Shown in pieces: positions 9,030-20,269 of a DNA stretch of 64,000 nucleotides. A program made the translations under genes and the position numbers. The stretch spans positions 1,550,001-1,614,000 of the forward strand of contig JBFLJU010000001.1 in assembly GCA_040743155.1 (NCBI GenBank), in the 5' to 3' direction. The notes beneath the pieces are model-generated. The model was not told the origin of the DNA. It ran no database searches and saw only the letters and a program-made list of their open reading frames with translations. Origin of the DNA: Cycloclasticus sp. Its GTDB lineage: Bacteria; Pseudomonadota; Gammaproteobacteria; Methylococcales; Cycloclasticaceae. The stretch's first letter is position 1. Each line of letters opens with the position of its first letter.

Positions 9030-9623
9030 TTAAACACCAAGCGCATCTCTGGTTAACGAACCGCCTGACCCTTGCAAAGGCCCCAATGGGTTTTTGCGTG
9101 ATTTTTCAGAATCCATAAATGGCACCCCACTCCAAATTTTATACACGGCCACACCATTATCCAGCACAATCAGGGCATCAAAACGCCAGCCAGTTTCAAG
9201 TGTTTTACGCTTAAAACCTAATAAGTCCTTAAACATCCCGCCCACACGTTTCCTCTTAATAATGCCTGGGTGCGCCTCATACGCGATACATGCTTCCTGT
9301 TTAGCTAAGCAATCCCTGACACTGACAGGTAAATGTTCCAACTTAACGGAATTAGTGGGCATGAACTTCCGAATAACGTCCAAGTAAGACAGTATTTTCA
9401 CATTCGGCGTTGAATAAGGGTCAAAACCCAGTTTTTTTAACTCTTTGACCGTCGTTTGCTTAAGAATGACCTGATCATATGCTGACATTACTGCATTGAA
9501 ACTATCCCAAGGCGACTTTGTTATCTCCTCAGTCCTAGGAAGCGGGCTCCCACATGCTGATAACAACAAAAAGACCGACAACGTGAGCATTCGAGTCAAG
9601 TAATTTAATGAACCCTGTTTCAT
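9030..9623 (-). CDS. Predicted lipoprotein of unknown function
   Basis: 197 residues. The N-terminus has a lipoprotein signal peptide with lipobox LSAC (Cys at about residue 24), so the mature protein should be lipid-anchored, probably in the outer membrane. The body is a mixed alpha/beta sequence with a motif VKELKKLGFDPYSTPNVKIL and a C-terminal, Gly-rich end (NPLGPLQGSGGS). I do not recognise a named family. It is monocistronic, between the bidirectional terminator and the divergent helicase gene. Confidence 0.7.
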   Translation of the reverse strand: MKQGSLNYLTRMLTLSVFLLLSACGSPLPRTEEITKSPWDSFNAVMSAYDQVILKQTTVKELKKLGFDPYSTPNVKILSYLDVIRKFMPTNSVKLEHLPVSVRDCLAKQEACIAYEAHPGIIKRKRVGGMFKDLLGFKRKTLETGWRFDALIVLDNGVAVYKIWSGVPFMDSEKSRKNPLGPLQGSGGSLTRDALGV

Positions 9624-9778
9624 TTCAACATCCTTTTACGGCTATTATTGTTGTTAACTTAACTTAGAGAATAGCCGATTATGACGGATTTGCTTATATT
9701 TAATGTGTTAAATAAGCAACCACAGCATCATATTTTCCAACTGACAAGGTTAATTTCCAACTTCTGTCCATAAAAGTT

Positions 9779-9784
9779 TATAAT
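9779..9784 (+). promoter_or_regulatory. Possible -10 box of the DEAD-box helicase gene
   Basis: A perfect TATAAT lies 76 bases upstream of the ATG at 9861; the best -35 candidate (TTCCAA at 9755-9760, spacer 18) is poor. If used it gives a leader of about 70 nt, in keeping with cold-regulated helicase mRNAs (inference). Confidence 0.3.
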
Positions 9785-9860
9785 ACCCGATTATCCCTGA
9801 TAGAAAGCCATAGGTTATAAATCGCCTAACGCATCCACTGTCCCAATTTAAGGCCCTAAA

Positions 9861-11639
9861 ATGACATCCGAAACAACCATAGGCTTCGCTGACTTAGCGT
9901 TGTCTGCCCCCGTAATGGACGCTCTAAAACACATCGGTTATGAGCAACCTTCCCCTATTCAAGCTGAAGCAATTCCACACCTCTTAGGGGGCTTTGACCT
10001 CATTGGTACAGCACAAACTGGAACGGGCAAAACAGCCGCCTTTGCACTCCCACTTCTGTCTAAAATTGACCTGAAAAAGGCTGAACCGCAAGTTCTTGTA
10101 TTGGCACCCACTCGTGAACTGGCTATTCAAGTCGCCGAGGCATTCAAAACCTACGCCAGCGCTATGAAAGGCTTCAACGTGCTACCAATATACGGCGGCC
10201 AAAGCATGGATACACAATTACGCCAACTTCGCCGTGGTGTACACGTGGTGGTCGGCACACCCGGTCGTGTTATGGACCATTTACGCCGCAAAACATTAAA
10301 GCTAAATAGCCTGCAAACCATCGTACTGGATGAAGGCGACGAAATGTTACGCATGGGCTTTATCGATGACGTAGAGTGGATTTTAGATCAAACTCCTGAA
10401 CAACGTCAGGTAGCGCTGTTTTCAGCCACCATGCCAGCTCCAATTAGGCGTGTCGCGGATAAATACCTAAATTCGCCAAAAGTGGTCAAAATTATTTCCA
10501 AAACATCAACCGTTGAAAGTATTGAGCAACGTTTTTGGATGGTCAGTGGACTGCATAAACTAGATGCCTTGACACGTATTTTAGAAGTAGAAGAGTTTGA
10601 CGGCATTATTATGTTCGTTCGCACCAAAGCACTCACCGTAGAGCTTGCAGAAAAACTGGAAGCACGCGGTTATTCAGCTTCGGCCATTAATGGCGATATG
10701 ACACAGGCTTTGCGTGAAAGAACCATTGCGCAATTAAAAAAAGGCCAAATTGATATTTTAGTCGCCACCGACGTCGCCGCTCGCGGCATTGATGTTAAGC
10801 GCATCAGTCACGTTGTTAATTACGACATACCATACGACACAGAAGCCTATGTACACCGTATTGGCCGTACTGGTCGTGCTGGCCGTACCGGTAAAGCCAT
10901 CTTATTTGTTGCGCCACGCGAACGTCGCCTACTACGGGCCATTGAAAAAGCAACGCGCCAACCTATTACAGCGATGGAATTGCCAACGCGCCAGCAAGTT
11001 AATGAAAAGCGCGCAAGTCAATTCAAGCAGTCCATTACCAACACATTAAGCAGTGAAGACTTAGGTTTCTTTCACCAAGTTATTCAGTCATATTTAGAAG
11101 AACACGACGCCGACCCTATTCAATTGGCGGGTGCACTTGCCTATATGGCGCAAAAGGGTAAACCCCTTATACTGCAAGAAGGCTCGAAGAGATCTTCTAA
11201 AGAAGGCCGTGCTGGTAGCGAAAGACCGACTAAAGAACGTCAAAGCAAGTCGCTAAGGCCGAGCAAAGATGACTTGCCTAAAAGCAAGCGTGGCAACCCA
11301 AAAGTGCCTAAGGACAATTATCGCATTGAAGTCGGTAAAGACCACAACGTTGTGCCGGGCGACATCGTCGGCGCTATTGCCAACGAAGCCGATGTAGAAC
11401 CTAGAAATATTGGCCACATTGAAATACTAGGCGACCATAGTTACATTGAATTGCCTGTTGGAATGCCAAAGGTAGTATTCGAAAGCCTTAAAAAAATTCG
11501 CGTACGCAACCAACCGCTCAATATCGAACTAACAGACCACGTAGCAAAACCGGCTGCAACCTCAGCTAAACCTGATAAAGGCAAGAAAAAAACATACACT
11601 AAGAAACCTAAAAAGAAAAAAACTAAAAAGACTTCATAA
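9861..11639 (+). CDS. deaD: DEAD-box RNA helicase, DeaD/CsdA type
   Basis: 592 residues. It unwinds structured RNA in ribosome assembly and mRNA turnover. Motifs in order: Q motif with PSPIQ (31-35), Walker A AQTGTGKT (51-58), PTRELA, motif II at 157-160, SAT (motif III), then the RecA-like domain 2 with ARGIDV and HRIGRTGR. A basic linker (about 440-490) leads to a DbpA-type RNA-binding domain (YRIEVGKDHNVVPGDIVGAI) and a Lys-rich tail. Odd point: motif II reads DEGD where family members have DEAD. slyX follows after 3 bases. Confidence 0.92.
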   Translation: MTSETTIGFADLALSAPVMDALKHIGYEQPSPIQAEAIPHLLGGFDLIGTAQTGTGKTAAFALPLLSKIDLKKAEPQVLVLAPTRELAIQVAEAFKTYASAMKGFNVLPIYGGQSMDTQLRQLRRGVHVVVGTPGRVMDHLRRKTLKLNSLQTIVLDEGDEMLRMGFIDDVEWILDQTPEQRQVALFSATMPAPIRRVADKYLNSPKVVKIISKTSTVESIEQRFWMVSGLHKLDALTRILEVEEFDGIIMFVRTKALTVELAEKLEARGYSASAINGDMTQALRERTIAQLKKGQIDILVATDVAARGIDVKRISHVVNYDIPYDTEAYVHRIGRTGRAGRTGKAILFVAPRERRLLRAIEKATRQPITAMELPTRQQVNEKRASQFKQSITNTLSSEDLGFFHQVIQSYLEEHDADPIQLAGALAYMAQKGKPLILQEGSKRSSKEGRAGSERPTKERQSKSLRPSKDDLPKSKRGNPKVPKDNYRIEVGKDHNVVPGDIVGAIANEADVEPRNIGHIEILGDHSYIELPVGMPKVVFESLKKIRVRNQPLNIELTDHVAKPAATSAKPDKGKKKTYTKKPKKKKTKKTS

Positions 11640-11642
11640 CGC

Positions 11643-11852
11643 ATGATGGAAAAGAGAATCACTGAGCTTGAAATAAAAGTGGCTTACCAAGAAGACACGA
11701 TCCAGCAGTTGGATCGTGTTATTTGCCAACAGCAAGATCAAATAGACTCACTAAAAAAGCAATTTAAACAGCTGGCACAAAACGCCCAAGATCCAAATGA
11801 AGAAGCTAAGAGCCTATTCTCTGCAATAGATGAAGTTCCACCGCACTACTAA
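11643..11852 (+). CDS. slyX: SlyX family protein
   Basis: 69 residues, nearly all one coiled coil (residues 3-45), ending in the family's conserved PPHY. SlyX proteins are small and of unknown function. Two adjacent ATG codons (11643 and 11646) are possible starts. The gene begins 3 bases after the helicase stop, so it is likely cotranscribed with deaD. Confidence 0.88.
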   Translation: MMEKRITELEIKVAYQEDTIQQLDRVICQQQDQIDSLKKQFKQLAQNAQDPNEEAKSLFSAIDEVPPHY

Positions 11853-11897
11853 ACAGCACGCTTAACATCACTCCATATTAAACGGTAACTATCTATT

Positions 11898-12818
11898 ATG
11901 AGCATTAACTGGTACCCAGGGCATATGCACAAAGCCCAGAAGGAGATTAAAAAGCGTCTCCCCGATGTTGATATGTTCATTGAAGTATTGGATGCTAGGA
12001 TTCCATACAGCAGCGAAAATCCAATGCTGGCTGAAATCCGTGGTGACAAGCCCTGTATTAAAATTTTAAACAAAACGGACCTTGCTGAGGATGATAAAAC
12101 AAAGGAATGGCAACGCTACCTAGAGCAAAAAAAGAACACGAAAACACTCGCTCTTAATTTAAACCAACCCAATAAAAGTGAGCAAATATTTTCACTGTGC
12201 CATAAGCTTGTACCTAATAAAGGCACGGTAATCACCCCCATCACTTGTTTGATTACTGGCATTCCAAATGTTGGGAAATCTACGTTAATCAATGCCTTAG
12301 CTGGAAGAACTATTGCAAAGACAGGTAACGAGCCTGCCGTGACCCAAACTCAACAACGCATTGATCTTGGCAATAATATTATTCTATTTGATACCCCCGG
12401 TTTACTTTGGCCAAAAGTAGAAAACGAAGACAGTGGTTATCGCTTAGCGGTCACCGGTGCAATAAAAGACACCGCCATTGAATATGACGATATTGCATAT
12501 TACGCAGCGGAGTACTTTCTAAAAGGACACTTAAACGCGTTAATGGAGAGGTACTCTTTAGACGAACCACCCAGAGACGAGACCGCTCTACTTGAGGCCA
12601 TCGGAAAAAAAAGGGGTGCCCTCGTCAGTGGCGGCCGAATTAACCTAAACAAAACATCCGCTATCTTTATCCACGATTACCGGAGCGGCGCGTTGGGTCC
12701 CATCACACTCGAAACCCCAGAAAAAGTTGAAGTTGAAGTCGCTAAAACCGAAAAAAGAATCGCTGATAAAGCTGCATTAAAAGCGACCCGTAAGAAAAAC
12801 TGGAAGAACAAAAAATAG
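11898..12818 (+). CDS. rbgA: Circularly permuted ribosome-assembly GTPase, YlqF/RbgA family
   Basis: 306 residues. The motif order is permuted: G4 NKTD (58-61) precedes G1 GIPNVGKST (121-129) and G3 DTPG, the hallmark of the YlqF/RbgA/YjeQ class. The N-terminal MSINWYPGHMHKA is the family's signature. Members act in late assembly of the 50S subunit. The C-terminal domain is shorter than in Bacillus RbgA and ends in a basic tail (KKNWKNKK). It follows slyX by 45 bases and may share the deaD transcript. Confidence 0.9.
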   Translation: MSINWYPGHMHKAQKEIKKRLPDVDMFIEVLDARIPYSSENPMLAEIRGDKPCIKILNKTDLAEDDKTKEWQRYLEQKKNTKTLALNLNQPNKSEQIFSLCHKLVPNKGTVITPITCLITGIPNVGKSTLINALAGRTIAKTGNEPAVTQTQQRIDLGNNIILFDTPGLLWPKVENEDSGYRLAVTGAIKDTAIEYDDIAYYAAEYFLKGHLNALMERYSLDEPPRDETALLEAIGKKRGALVSGGRINLNKTSAIFIHDYRSGALGPITLETPEKVEVEVAKTEKRIADKAALKATRKKNWKNKK

Positions 12819-12951
12819 CCCACCTAAATAACTTTCTGCCGTTAAGCAAAACAGTCGATTCCATTCAGTTTTATAAAAAGCTTCTTCTTTAACCCCTATA
12901 GTATTTTAATTTTCAGCATTTTTTATTAGAAACTCAGCTAATCTATAGGTT

Positions 12952-14373
12952 ATGTTTAGAGCACCCACTATCAAATATGCATTTCTTCTTATTTCTGCAT
13001 ATTTCTTGTCGAGCTGTACAACGCCCTCGTCAACATTAGAGACTGTTATAGAGCGCGGTGAATTGGTGGTGCTGACACGGTTAGACCCGACTACCTATAT
13101 GGTCGACGAATCTGGCACGCATGGTTTTGAATACGAATTAGCATCCTTATTTGCAGATAGTCTAGGCGTCAATATACGCTTCATCTTTCCTGAACAATTC
13201 CAGCATCTTTTACAACTAACAGAAAAAAACGAAGCCGATTTTATAGCGGCGGGACTGAGCATTACACCGGGCCGCGAGGGCTTACTAAATTTCACGCAAC
13301 CGTATTACGAGGTAACACAACAGGTTATTTATCATTACAGAACACGTCGACCGAAATCAATTAGCCAGCTTACTAGCTCTTTTTTTGAAGTATTAGCCGG
13401 CTCTAGCCACGCCGAGAACCTTCGAGAACTTAAAACGTCATACCCTAAACTTTCTTGGATTGAAGCCAGCAATACAAGTGTTCTAGAGTTAGTTTCCATG
13501 GTGAACGATCACTTACTGGATTACACCATTGTAGACTCCAATCAGTTTCAAATTATTCGCAGTCAGTTCCCGAAACTCAACCGCGCTTTTGATATTTCCA
13601 AACCTGAAAAAATTGCCTGGGCTTTCCCTATCAGTGATGACCACAGCTTATACAACGAAGCCGTAAGGTTTCTTGATGAACTTAAAAAAACGGGTGTGTT
13701 AGAGCAGCTCAAAGATAAACACTTTGGTTATTCCAAGCAATTGAACTATGTGGGAATTTGTACTTTCAGGCAACACTCGCAAGCTAGACTACCCAAATTA
13801 CTCGACTATTTTCACGTTGCCGCTGACAAATATAAACTTGACTGGAAGCTCCTCGCCGCAGTCGCCTACCAAGAATCCCATTGGAACAAACACGCCATCT
13901 CCCCAACCGGTGTCCGTGGCATTATGATGCTAACCAGAGCAACCGCTAAACAGATGAAAGTGACTAACCGATTAGACCCCGAGCAAAGCATCGATGGTGG
14001 CGCCCATTATCTCTCAACGCGTATTAAAAAAATTCCTAAACGTATCGCTGAACCTGACAGAACTTGGATGGCACTTGCCTCCTATAATATAGGCCTAGGG
14101 CATTTGGAAGACGCACGTATTTTGACCCAACGGCAAGGTGCTAATCCAGACAGATGGATTGATGTAAAACAGCGGTTACCCCTGCTAGCAGAGAAAAAAT
14201 GGTACAAAAAAACCAAGTATGGTTACGCCCGCGGCAAGGAACCGGTGACCTACGTTGAGAACGTTCGTCAATACCTTAAAATGTTAAATCAGCTGAATTC
14301 AGCTACCGCAGACATTGAAGAAAGTACGATCAACACAGGTACAACTTTAGATATAAAACTGCCCGCATTATAG
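12952..14373 (+). CDS. mltF: Membrane-bound lytic murein transglycosylase F
   Basis: 473 residues. A lipoprotein signal with lipobox LSSC (Cys22) anchors it in the outer membrane. Residues about 30-260 form a periplasmic substrate-binding (SBP_bac_3) domain and residues about 285-430 a GH23 lysozyme-like domain with the catalytic Glu308 in AYQESHW and the following TGVRGIMMLT. It cleaves peptidoglycan to 1,6-anhydro products. The ABC-type domain is regulatory in this family. Its 3' end overlaps the convergent hydrolase gene by 6 bases. Confidence 0.93.
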   Translation: MFRAPTIKYAFLLISAYFLSSCTTPSSTLETVIERGELVVLTRLDPTTYMVDESGTHGFEYELASLFADSLGVNIRFIFPEQFQHLLQLTEKNEADFIAAGLSITPGREGLLNFTQPYYEVTQQVIYHYRTRRPKSISQLTSSFFEVLAGSSHAENLRELKTSYPKLSWIEASNTSVLELVSMVNDHLLDYTIVDSNQFQIIRSQFPKLNRAFDISKPEKIAWAFPISDDHSLYNEAVRFLDELKKTGVLEQLKDKHFGYSKQLNYVGICTFRQHSQARLPKLLDYFHVAADKYKLDWKLLAAVAYQESHWNKHAISPTGVRGIMMLTRATAKQMKVTNRLDPEQSIDGGAHYLSTRIKKIPKRIAEPDRTWMALASYNIGLGHLEDARILTQRQGANPDRWIDVKQRLPLLAEKKWYKKTKYGYARGKEPVTYVENVRQYLKMLNQLNSATADIEESTINTGTTLDIKLPAL

Positions 14374-15201
14374 CCGCCCCCTCATCCAAGCAATACTGTA
14401 ATCAAATACATCTTCTTTTTTAGGTTCATGATGAAGTTCGTGATAAAAATCTTCCCAGATCTTTAATGTGCACTGCTGGCCAGCACAATCAGCAAACAAT
14501 GTGCTTGCCTTATGACACGTCAATTCATCAGCATCACCGTGCATCATTAACATCGGAAGGTTCACTAGCGATGCATCCTCCAACAACCCCTCACCCTCTT
14601 CCAATAGCTGCGTTCCAAATTTAGCTGAAATTCTATCGTGATTTAACGAGTCACTCTTATAACTTGCTAACAGCGTCTTATCTCTTGTTAACGCATTTCT
14701 ATCAACCTCATTAGACAACGATAATGTTGGCCAAATAGACTGTAAATATCGCCCCATAATCACCTTCCACTTGGGCGGCTCGAAGGCTGGTTTAAACATA
14801 GGTGCGCTTAAAATAACGCCTTTAAATTCGCCAGGGTTCGACAAAATATACTTTAGCGCTAATGTCCCTCCTAAGCTGTGACCATAAATAAAGTGAGGTT
14901 TTTCCAAGTCGACCCGCGCGCCCTTGTATAAAAAATGCTCTATGTCTCGCACCATTTGCTGAAAGTCGTCACAATGTCCGCGTTGTCCATCCGACCTCCC
15001 ATGCCCGCGCAAATCAAACGAAACAACCTCGACGCCATGGGATACATAGTATTCTGCCATAGTGGCATAGCGACCACTGTGCTCACCCAAGCCGTGAATA
15101 AGACAAACAACCATACTGGGCTCGCCCTCAGTCTGCCATCTAACCGCATGCATGGGTGTGCCATCAGACGCTAGCCATTTAGTTTCAGTGTGTATCGCCA
15201 T
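14368..15201 (-). CDS. Alpha/beta hydrolase, monoacylglycerol lipase-like
   Basis: 277 residues of the Hydrolase_4 (serine aminopeptidase S33-like) group. Seen are the oxyanion strand HGLGEHSGRY, the conserved FDLRGHGRSDG and the nucleophile elbow GHSLGG with Ser109; an Asp in MHGDADELT and a His in FYHELHHE complete a plausible triad. The cap region (about 135-200) is typical of lysophospholipase/monoglyceride lipases. The exact ester substrate cannot be told. Convergent with mltF, with a 6-base overlap. Confidence 0.85.
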   Translation of the reverse strand: MAIHTETKWLASDGTPMHAVRWQTEGEPSMVVCLIHGLGEHSGRYATMAEYYVSHGVEVVSFDLRGHGRSDGQRGHCDDFQQMVRDIEHFLYKGARVDLEKPHFIYGHSLGGTLALKYILSNPGEFKGVILSAPMFKPAFEPPKWKVIMGRYLQSIWPTLSLSNEVDRNALTRDKTLLASYKSDSLNHDRISAKFGTQLLEEGEGLLEDASLVNLPMLMMHGDADELTCHKASTLFADCAGQQCTLKIWEDFYHELHHEPKKEDVFDYSIAWMRGRL

Positions 15202-15308
15202 TGTTCACCTTATCTCCATTATCAACATATTAAACCTATATATTGAAAGTGAAGGCAAGACCTAAAAATTATTTTTGAGAATAGACTAATGCGTTAACAA
15301 CGTGCGTG

Positions 15309-15755
15309 CTAACGCCTCTTCTTGAAGAAAGACGTCAATAAATGCGAGCACTCATCAGCCAGTATTTCCCCAGACCATTCAACATGGTGGTTTGCATAAT
15401 TGGCTTTAGTTAATGACAGAGCGCTGCAGATTGCGCCACGCTTCGCATCTAAAGCGCCAAACACGATACGTTTAATTCTTGCGTGTTGAATAGCCCCCAT
15501 GCACATAACGCAGGGCTCGAGGGTAACGTAAAGTGTTGTATCAACTAAGCGATAATTACCTAGCAATTGACTGGCTTGACGAATGGCGACTATTTCCGCA
15601 TGCGCCGTTGGGTCACTGTTTCTTATTGGCAGGTTATAGCCTTCGCCGATACATTGCTGGTCTTTTACTATAATCGCGCCAACCGGCACCTCACCAACTT
15701 CTTCTGCCCTATGCGCCAACGCAATAGCTCGGCGCATCCAAGCCTGATCATCCAT
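15309..15755 (-). CDS. tadA: tRNA-specific adenosine deaminase
   Basis: 148 residues. It deaminates A34 of tRNA-Arg(ACG) to inosine. The zinc site is clear: HAE at 52-54 (His ligand and catalytic Glu) and PCVMC with Cys82 and Cys85. The N-terminal MRRAIALAHRAEEVGEVPVG is family typical. It starts 9 bases after the guaA stop, giving a guaB-guaA-tadA operon. Confidence 0.93.
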   Translation of the reverse strand: MDDQAWMRRAIALAHRAEEVGEVPVGAIIVKDQQCIGEGYNLPIRNSDPTAHAEIVAIRQASQLLGNYRLVDTTLYVTLEPCVMCMGAIQHARIKRIVFGALDAKRGAICSALSLTKANYANHHVEWSGEILADECSHLLTSFFKKRR

Positions 15756-15764
15756 TGATGTTTA

Positions 15765-17354
15765 TTATTCCCACTCAATCGTTGCAGGCGGCTTTCCTGA
15801 AATGTCGTAAGTAACGCGAGAAATACCTGATATTTCATTGATGATTCGATTTGACACATGACCTAAAAATTCATACGGCAAGTGCGCCCAATGAGCCGTC
15901 ATAAAGTCAACTGTTTCAACTGCGCGCAAGGCAATTACGTATTCGTAACGGCGGCCATCACCCGTCACGCCCACCGATTTGATCGGTAAAAAGACGGCAA
16001 ACGCCTGACTGGTCTTGTGATACAAATCATGTTTATAAAGCTCACTGATAAAAATATCATCAGCGAGACGTAATAGATCCGCGTATTCTTTTTTAACTTC
16101 GCCGAGGATGCGAACGCCTAACCCTGGCCCTGGAAACGGATGACGGTAAACCATGTCTGATGGCAAGCCAAGCTCAACACCCATTTGCCGGACTTCATCT
16201 TTGAATAACTCGCGCAAGGGTTCAACAAGCTTTAGCTTCATATCATCAGGCAAGCCACCCACGTTATGATGCGATTTAATAAGGTGTGCTTTGCCCGTTT
16301 TAGCGCCAGCAGATTCAATAACATCTGGGTAAATTGTGCCTTGCGCCAGCCATTTTGCATTAGTTAACTTAGCTGATTCTTCATCAAAAATTTCAATGAA
16401 CAAATTACCGATAATTTTTCTCTTTTTCTCGGGGTCTGATTCACCTTTAAGCTTATCAAGGTAACGTTGTTCTGCATTAACGCGAATGACATGAACGCCC
16501 ATATGTTCGGCAAACATGGCCATTACTTGGTCACCTTCGTTAAGGCGTAATAATCCCGTATCAACAAACACACAGATTAATTGATCGCCAATCGCTTTGT
16601 GCAATAAAGCGGCAACAACTGAGGAGTCTACACCACCGGATAAGCCAAGAATTACTTGGTCTGTACCCACTTGCTGGCGGACTGATTCAATACTACTATC
16701 GATAATATTTTTTGATGTCCATAAAGGGTCGCATTGACAAATATCCAACACAAAGCGACTTAATATTCGTCCACCTTGTTTTGTATGCGTGACCTCTGGA
16801 TGGAATTGCAGACCGTAAAATTTCCTCTGCTCATCAGCCATTCCTGCAATAGGCGCACTGTCAGTACTTGCCATTAGTTTGAAGTTATCTGGCAACTCAA
16901 CCACTTTATCGCCATGACTCATCCACACATCTAACATGCCATAGCCTTCTGGCGTCGTGTGGTCTTCAATATCTCTGAGCAATTCAGTATGGCCTCGCGC
17001 ACGAATACTCGCATAACCAAATTCTTTATGCTCTGACGCTTCAACACGACCGCCCAGTTGAGCAGCCATTGTTTGCATGCCGTAACAAATACCAAGTACT
17101 GGCACGCCAAGCTCAAACACTACTTGCGGCGCTTGCGGCGCGTCACCTTCTGTGACCGTTTCTGGCCCACCCGATAAAATAATTCCATTAGCCTTAAAGT
17201 CACTAATCGCTAGCGGCTCTACGTCATACGGATAAATCTCACAATAAACGCCAATCTCACGCACACGCCTTGCTATCAACTGCGTGTATTGCGAACCAAA
17301 ATCTAAAATAAGGATTTTATGAGAATGGATATCCTCGTGCTGTTGTGTATTCAA
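15765..17354 (-). CDS. guaA: GMP synthase (glutamine-hydrolysing)
   Basis: 529 residues; converts XMP to GMP using ATP and glutamine. The class I amidotransferase domain has the nucleophile Cys90 in GICYGMQ and the HPEV element. The ATP pyrophosphatase domain carries the P-loop SGGVDSS (about 239-245), and the C-terminal dimerisation domain ends in the family's [13 protein letters not shown]. It follows guaB by 15 bases, the classical guaBA order. Confidence 0.97.
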   Translation of the reverse strand: MNTQQHEDIHSHKILILDFGSQYTQLIARRVREIGVYCEIYPYDVEPLAISDFKANGIILSGGPETVTEGDAPQAPQVVFELGVPVLGICYGMQTMAAQLGGRVEASEHKEFGYASIRARGHTELLRDIEDHTTPEGYGMLDVWMSHGDKVVELPDNFKLMASTDSAPIAGMADEQRKFYGLQFHPEVTHTKQGGRILSRFVLDICQCDPLWTSKNIIDSSIESVRQQVGTDQVILGLSGGVDSSVVAALLHKAIGDQLICVFVDTGLLRLNEGDQVMAMFAEHMGVHVIRVNAEQRYLDKLKGESDPEKKRKIIGNLFIEIFDEESAKLTNAKWLAQGTIYPDVIESAGAKTGKAHLIKSHHNVGGLPDDMKLKLVEPLRELFKDEVRQMGVELGLPSDMVYRHPFPGPGLGVRILGEVKKEYADLLRLADDIFISELYKHDLYHKTSQAFAVFLPIKSVGVTGDGRRYEYVIALRAVETVDFMTAHWAHLPYEFLGHVSNRIINEISGISRVTYDISGKPPATIEWE

Positions 17355-17369
17355 ACTAAACCTCTTTGT

Positions 17370-18899
<1,530 letters not shown>

Positions 18900-18922
18900 C
18901 TAATAGATATTATTCTGGCTTT

Positions 18923-20269
18923 ATGCACGAAAACACACATATTTACAGCGTCTCCGAGCTTTGCCGAGAAACCCGCCTTTTACTTGAAGGAACATTTTTA
19001 ACACTCACCATTGAGGGTGAAATATCTAACCTATCGCGCCCCGCTTCTGGGCATATTTACTTCACTTTAAAAGATGATAAGGCCCAAGTGCAATGCGCGA
19101 TGTTTCGCGCACAACTTCGTAAGGTTGGTTTCAAACCAGTCAACGGCAGCCGTATTACGCTAAAGGCTCGCGTTAGCTTGTATGAAGCACGAGGCAATTT
19201 CCAATTGATCGTCGAACAGATGGAAGCCGCTGGCGAAGGCGCGCTGCGACAACAATTTGAAATATTGAAACAAAAGCTTGCTGACGAGGGGCTATATGAT
19301 CAGGCGTATAAAAGAGCATTACCTGAATTAGCCAACAAGGTGGGCGTCATCACCTCTTCTAGCGGCGCGGCTATTCATGATATTTTGAGCGTTCTGAATA
19401 ATCGCTTTCCCGCCTTGCCGGTGCTCATTTACCCCATTAGCGTGCAAGGGGATAGCGCTAAACACGAGGCGGTAGCGGCGATCGAGCTAGCTAACAAACG
19501 ACAAGACTGCGACGTGATTATTCTTGCTCGTGGTGGTGGTTCCTTAGAAGATTTATGGGCCTTTAACGAGGAAATTGTTGCTCGGGCGATCCACCAATCA
19601 TCAATACCCATTATTAGCGCTATTGGTCATGAAGTTGATTTCACCATCGCTGACTTTGTTGCTGATTACCGCGCACCTACGCCATCGGCTGCGGCCGAAG
19701 CCGTTAGCCCGGATCAACAGCAATGGCTTAGTCATTTTAGTTATTTAGCAAAACAACTAAGCACTGCCTTAACGGCTGATATCTCTGATAAAAACCGACG
19801 CCTAGAGCATCTTCAGCACCGTTTAAAACATAGCCACCCAGGCGCACAACTCCAAATGCACGCACAACGCTTGGACGATTGCCAAGCACGTTTACAACAA
19901 TCGCCACAGCGTATTATTCAACAAGGGAAATTGCGTCTATCCCAGCTGAGTGCTCGCTTACTAAACAACAACCCTATTCAGCGAACACATGCCTTACAAC
20001 AGCGTTTATCATCGGCGCAGCAACGCTTATCAACACCGATTCAACGCCGGTTACAACAGGCACGTATTCGCTTTACAGATTGTAATAAGGGGCTAGAGAC
20101 ACTGAGTCCTTTAGCAACCTTATCTAGGGGGTACAGCATCAGCAAACGTGATAGCGATGGTGCAATCATTAAGAGTATTCATCAGCTTACGCTAGGTGAA
20201 ACAATAAATATTCAATTGACCGATGGAACATTGAAAACAAATTTGGAAGCCATCAATGAGAGTTCTTAA
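18923..20269 (+). CDS. xseA: Exodeoxyribonuclease VII large subunit
   Basis: 448 residues from the ATG at 18923 (MHENTHIYSVSELC), which matches the family's N-terminus; 14 extra codons upstream are unlikely. An OB fold comes first (LTIEGEISNLSRPASGHIYFTLKD), then the catalytic domain with GVITSSSGAAIHD, ILARGGGSLEDLWAFN and SAIGHEVDFTIADFVAD, followed by a long helical region and the C-terminal LSRGYSI element. It degrades single-stranded DNA with XseB, which is not in this window. Confidence 0.95.
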   Translation: MHENTHIYSVSELCRETRLLLEGTFLTLTIEGEISNLSRPASGHIYFTLKDDKAQVQCAMFRAQLRKVGFKPVNGSRITLKARVSLYEARGNFQLIVEQMEAAGEGALRQQFEILKQKLADEGLYDQAYKRALPELANKVGVITSSSGAAIHDILSVLNNRFPALPVLIYPISVQGDSAKHEAVAAIELANKRQDCDVIILARGGGSLEDLWAFNEEIVARAIHQSSIPIISAIGHEVDFTIADFVADYRAPTPSAAAEAVSPDQQQWLSHFSYLAKQLSTALTADISDKNRRLEHLQHRLKHSHPGAQLQMHAQRLDDCQARLQQSPQRIIQQGKLRLSQLSARLLNNNPIQRTHALQQRLSSAQQRLSTPIQRRLQQARIRFTDCNKGLETLSPLATLSRGYSISKRDSDGAIIKSIHQLTLGETINIQLTDGTLKTNLEAINESS

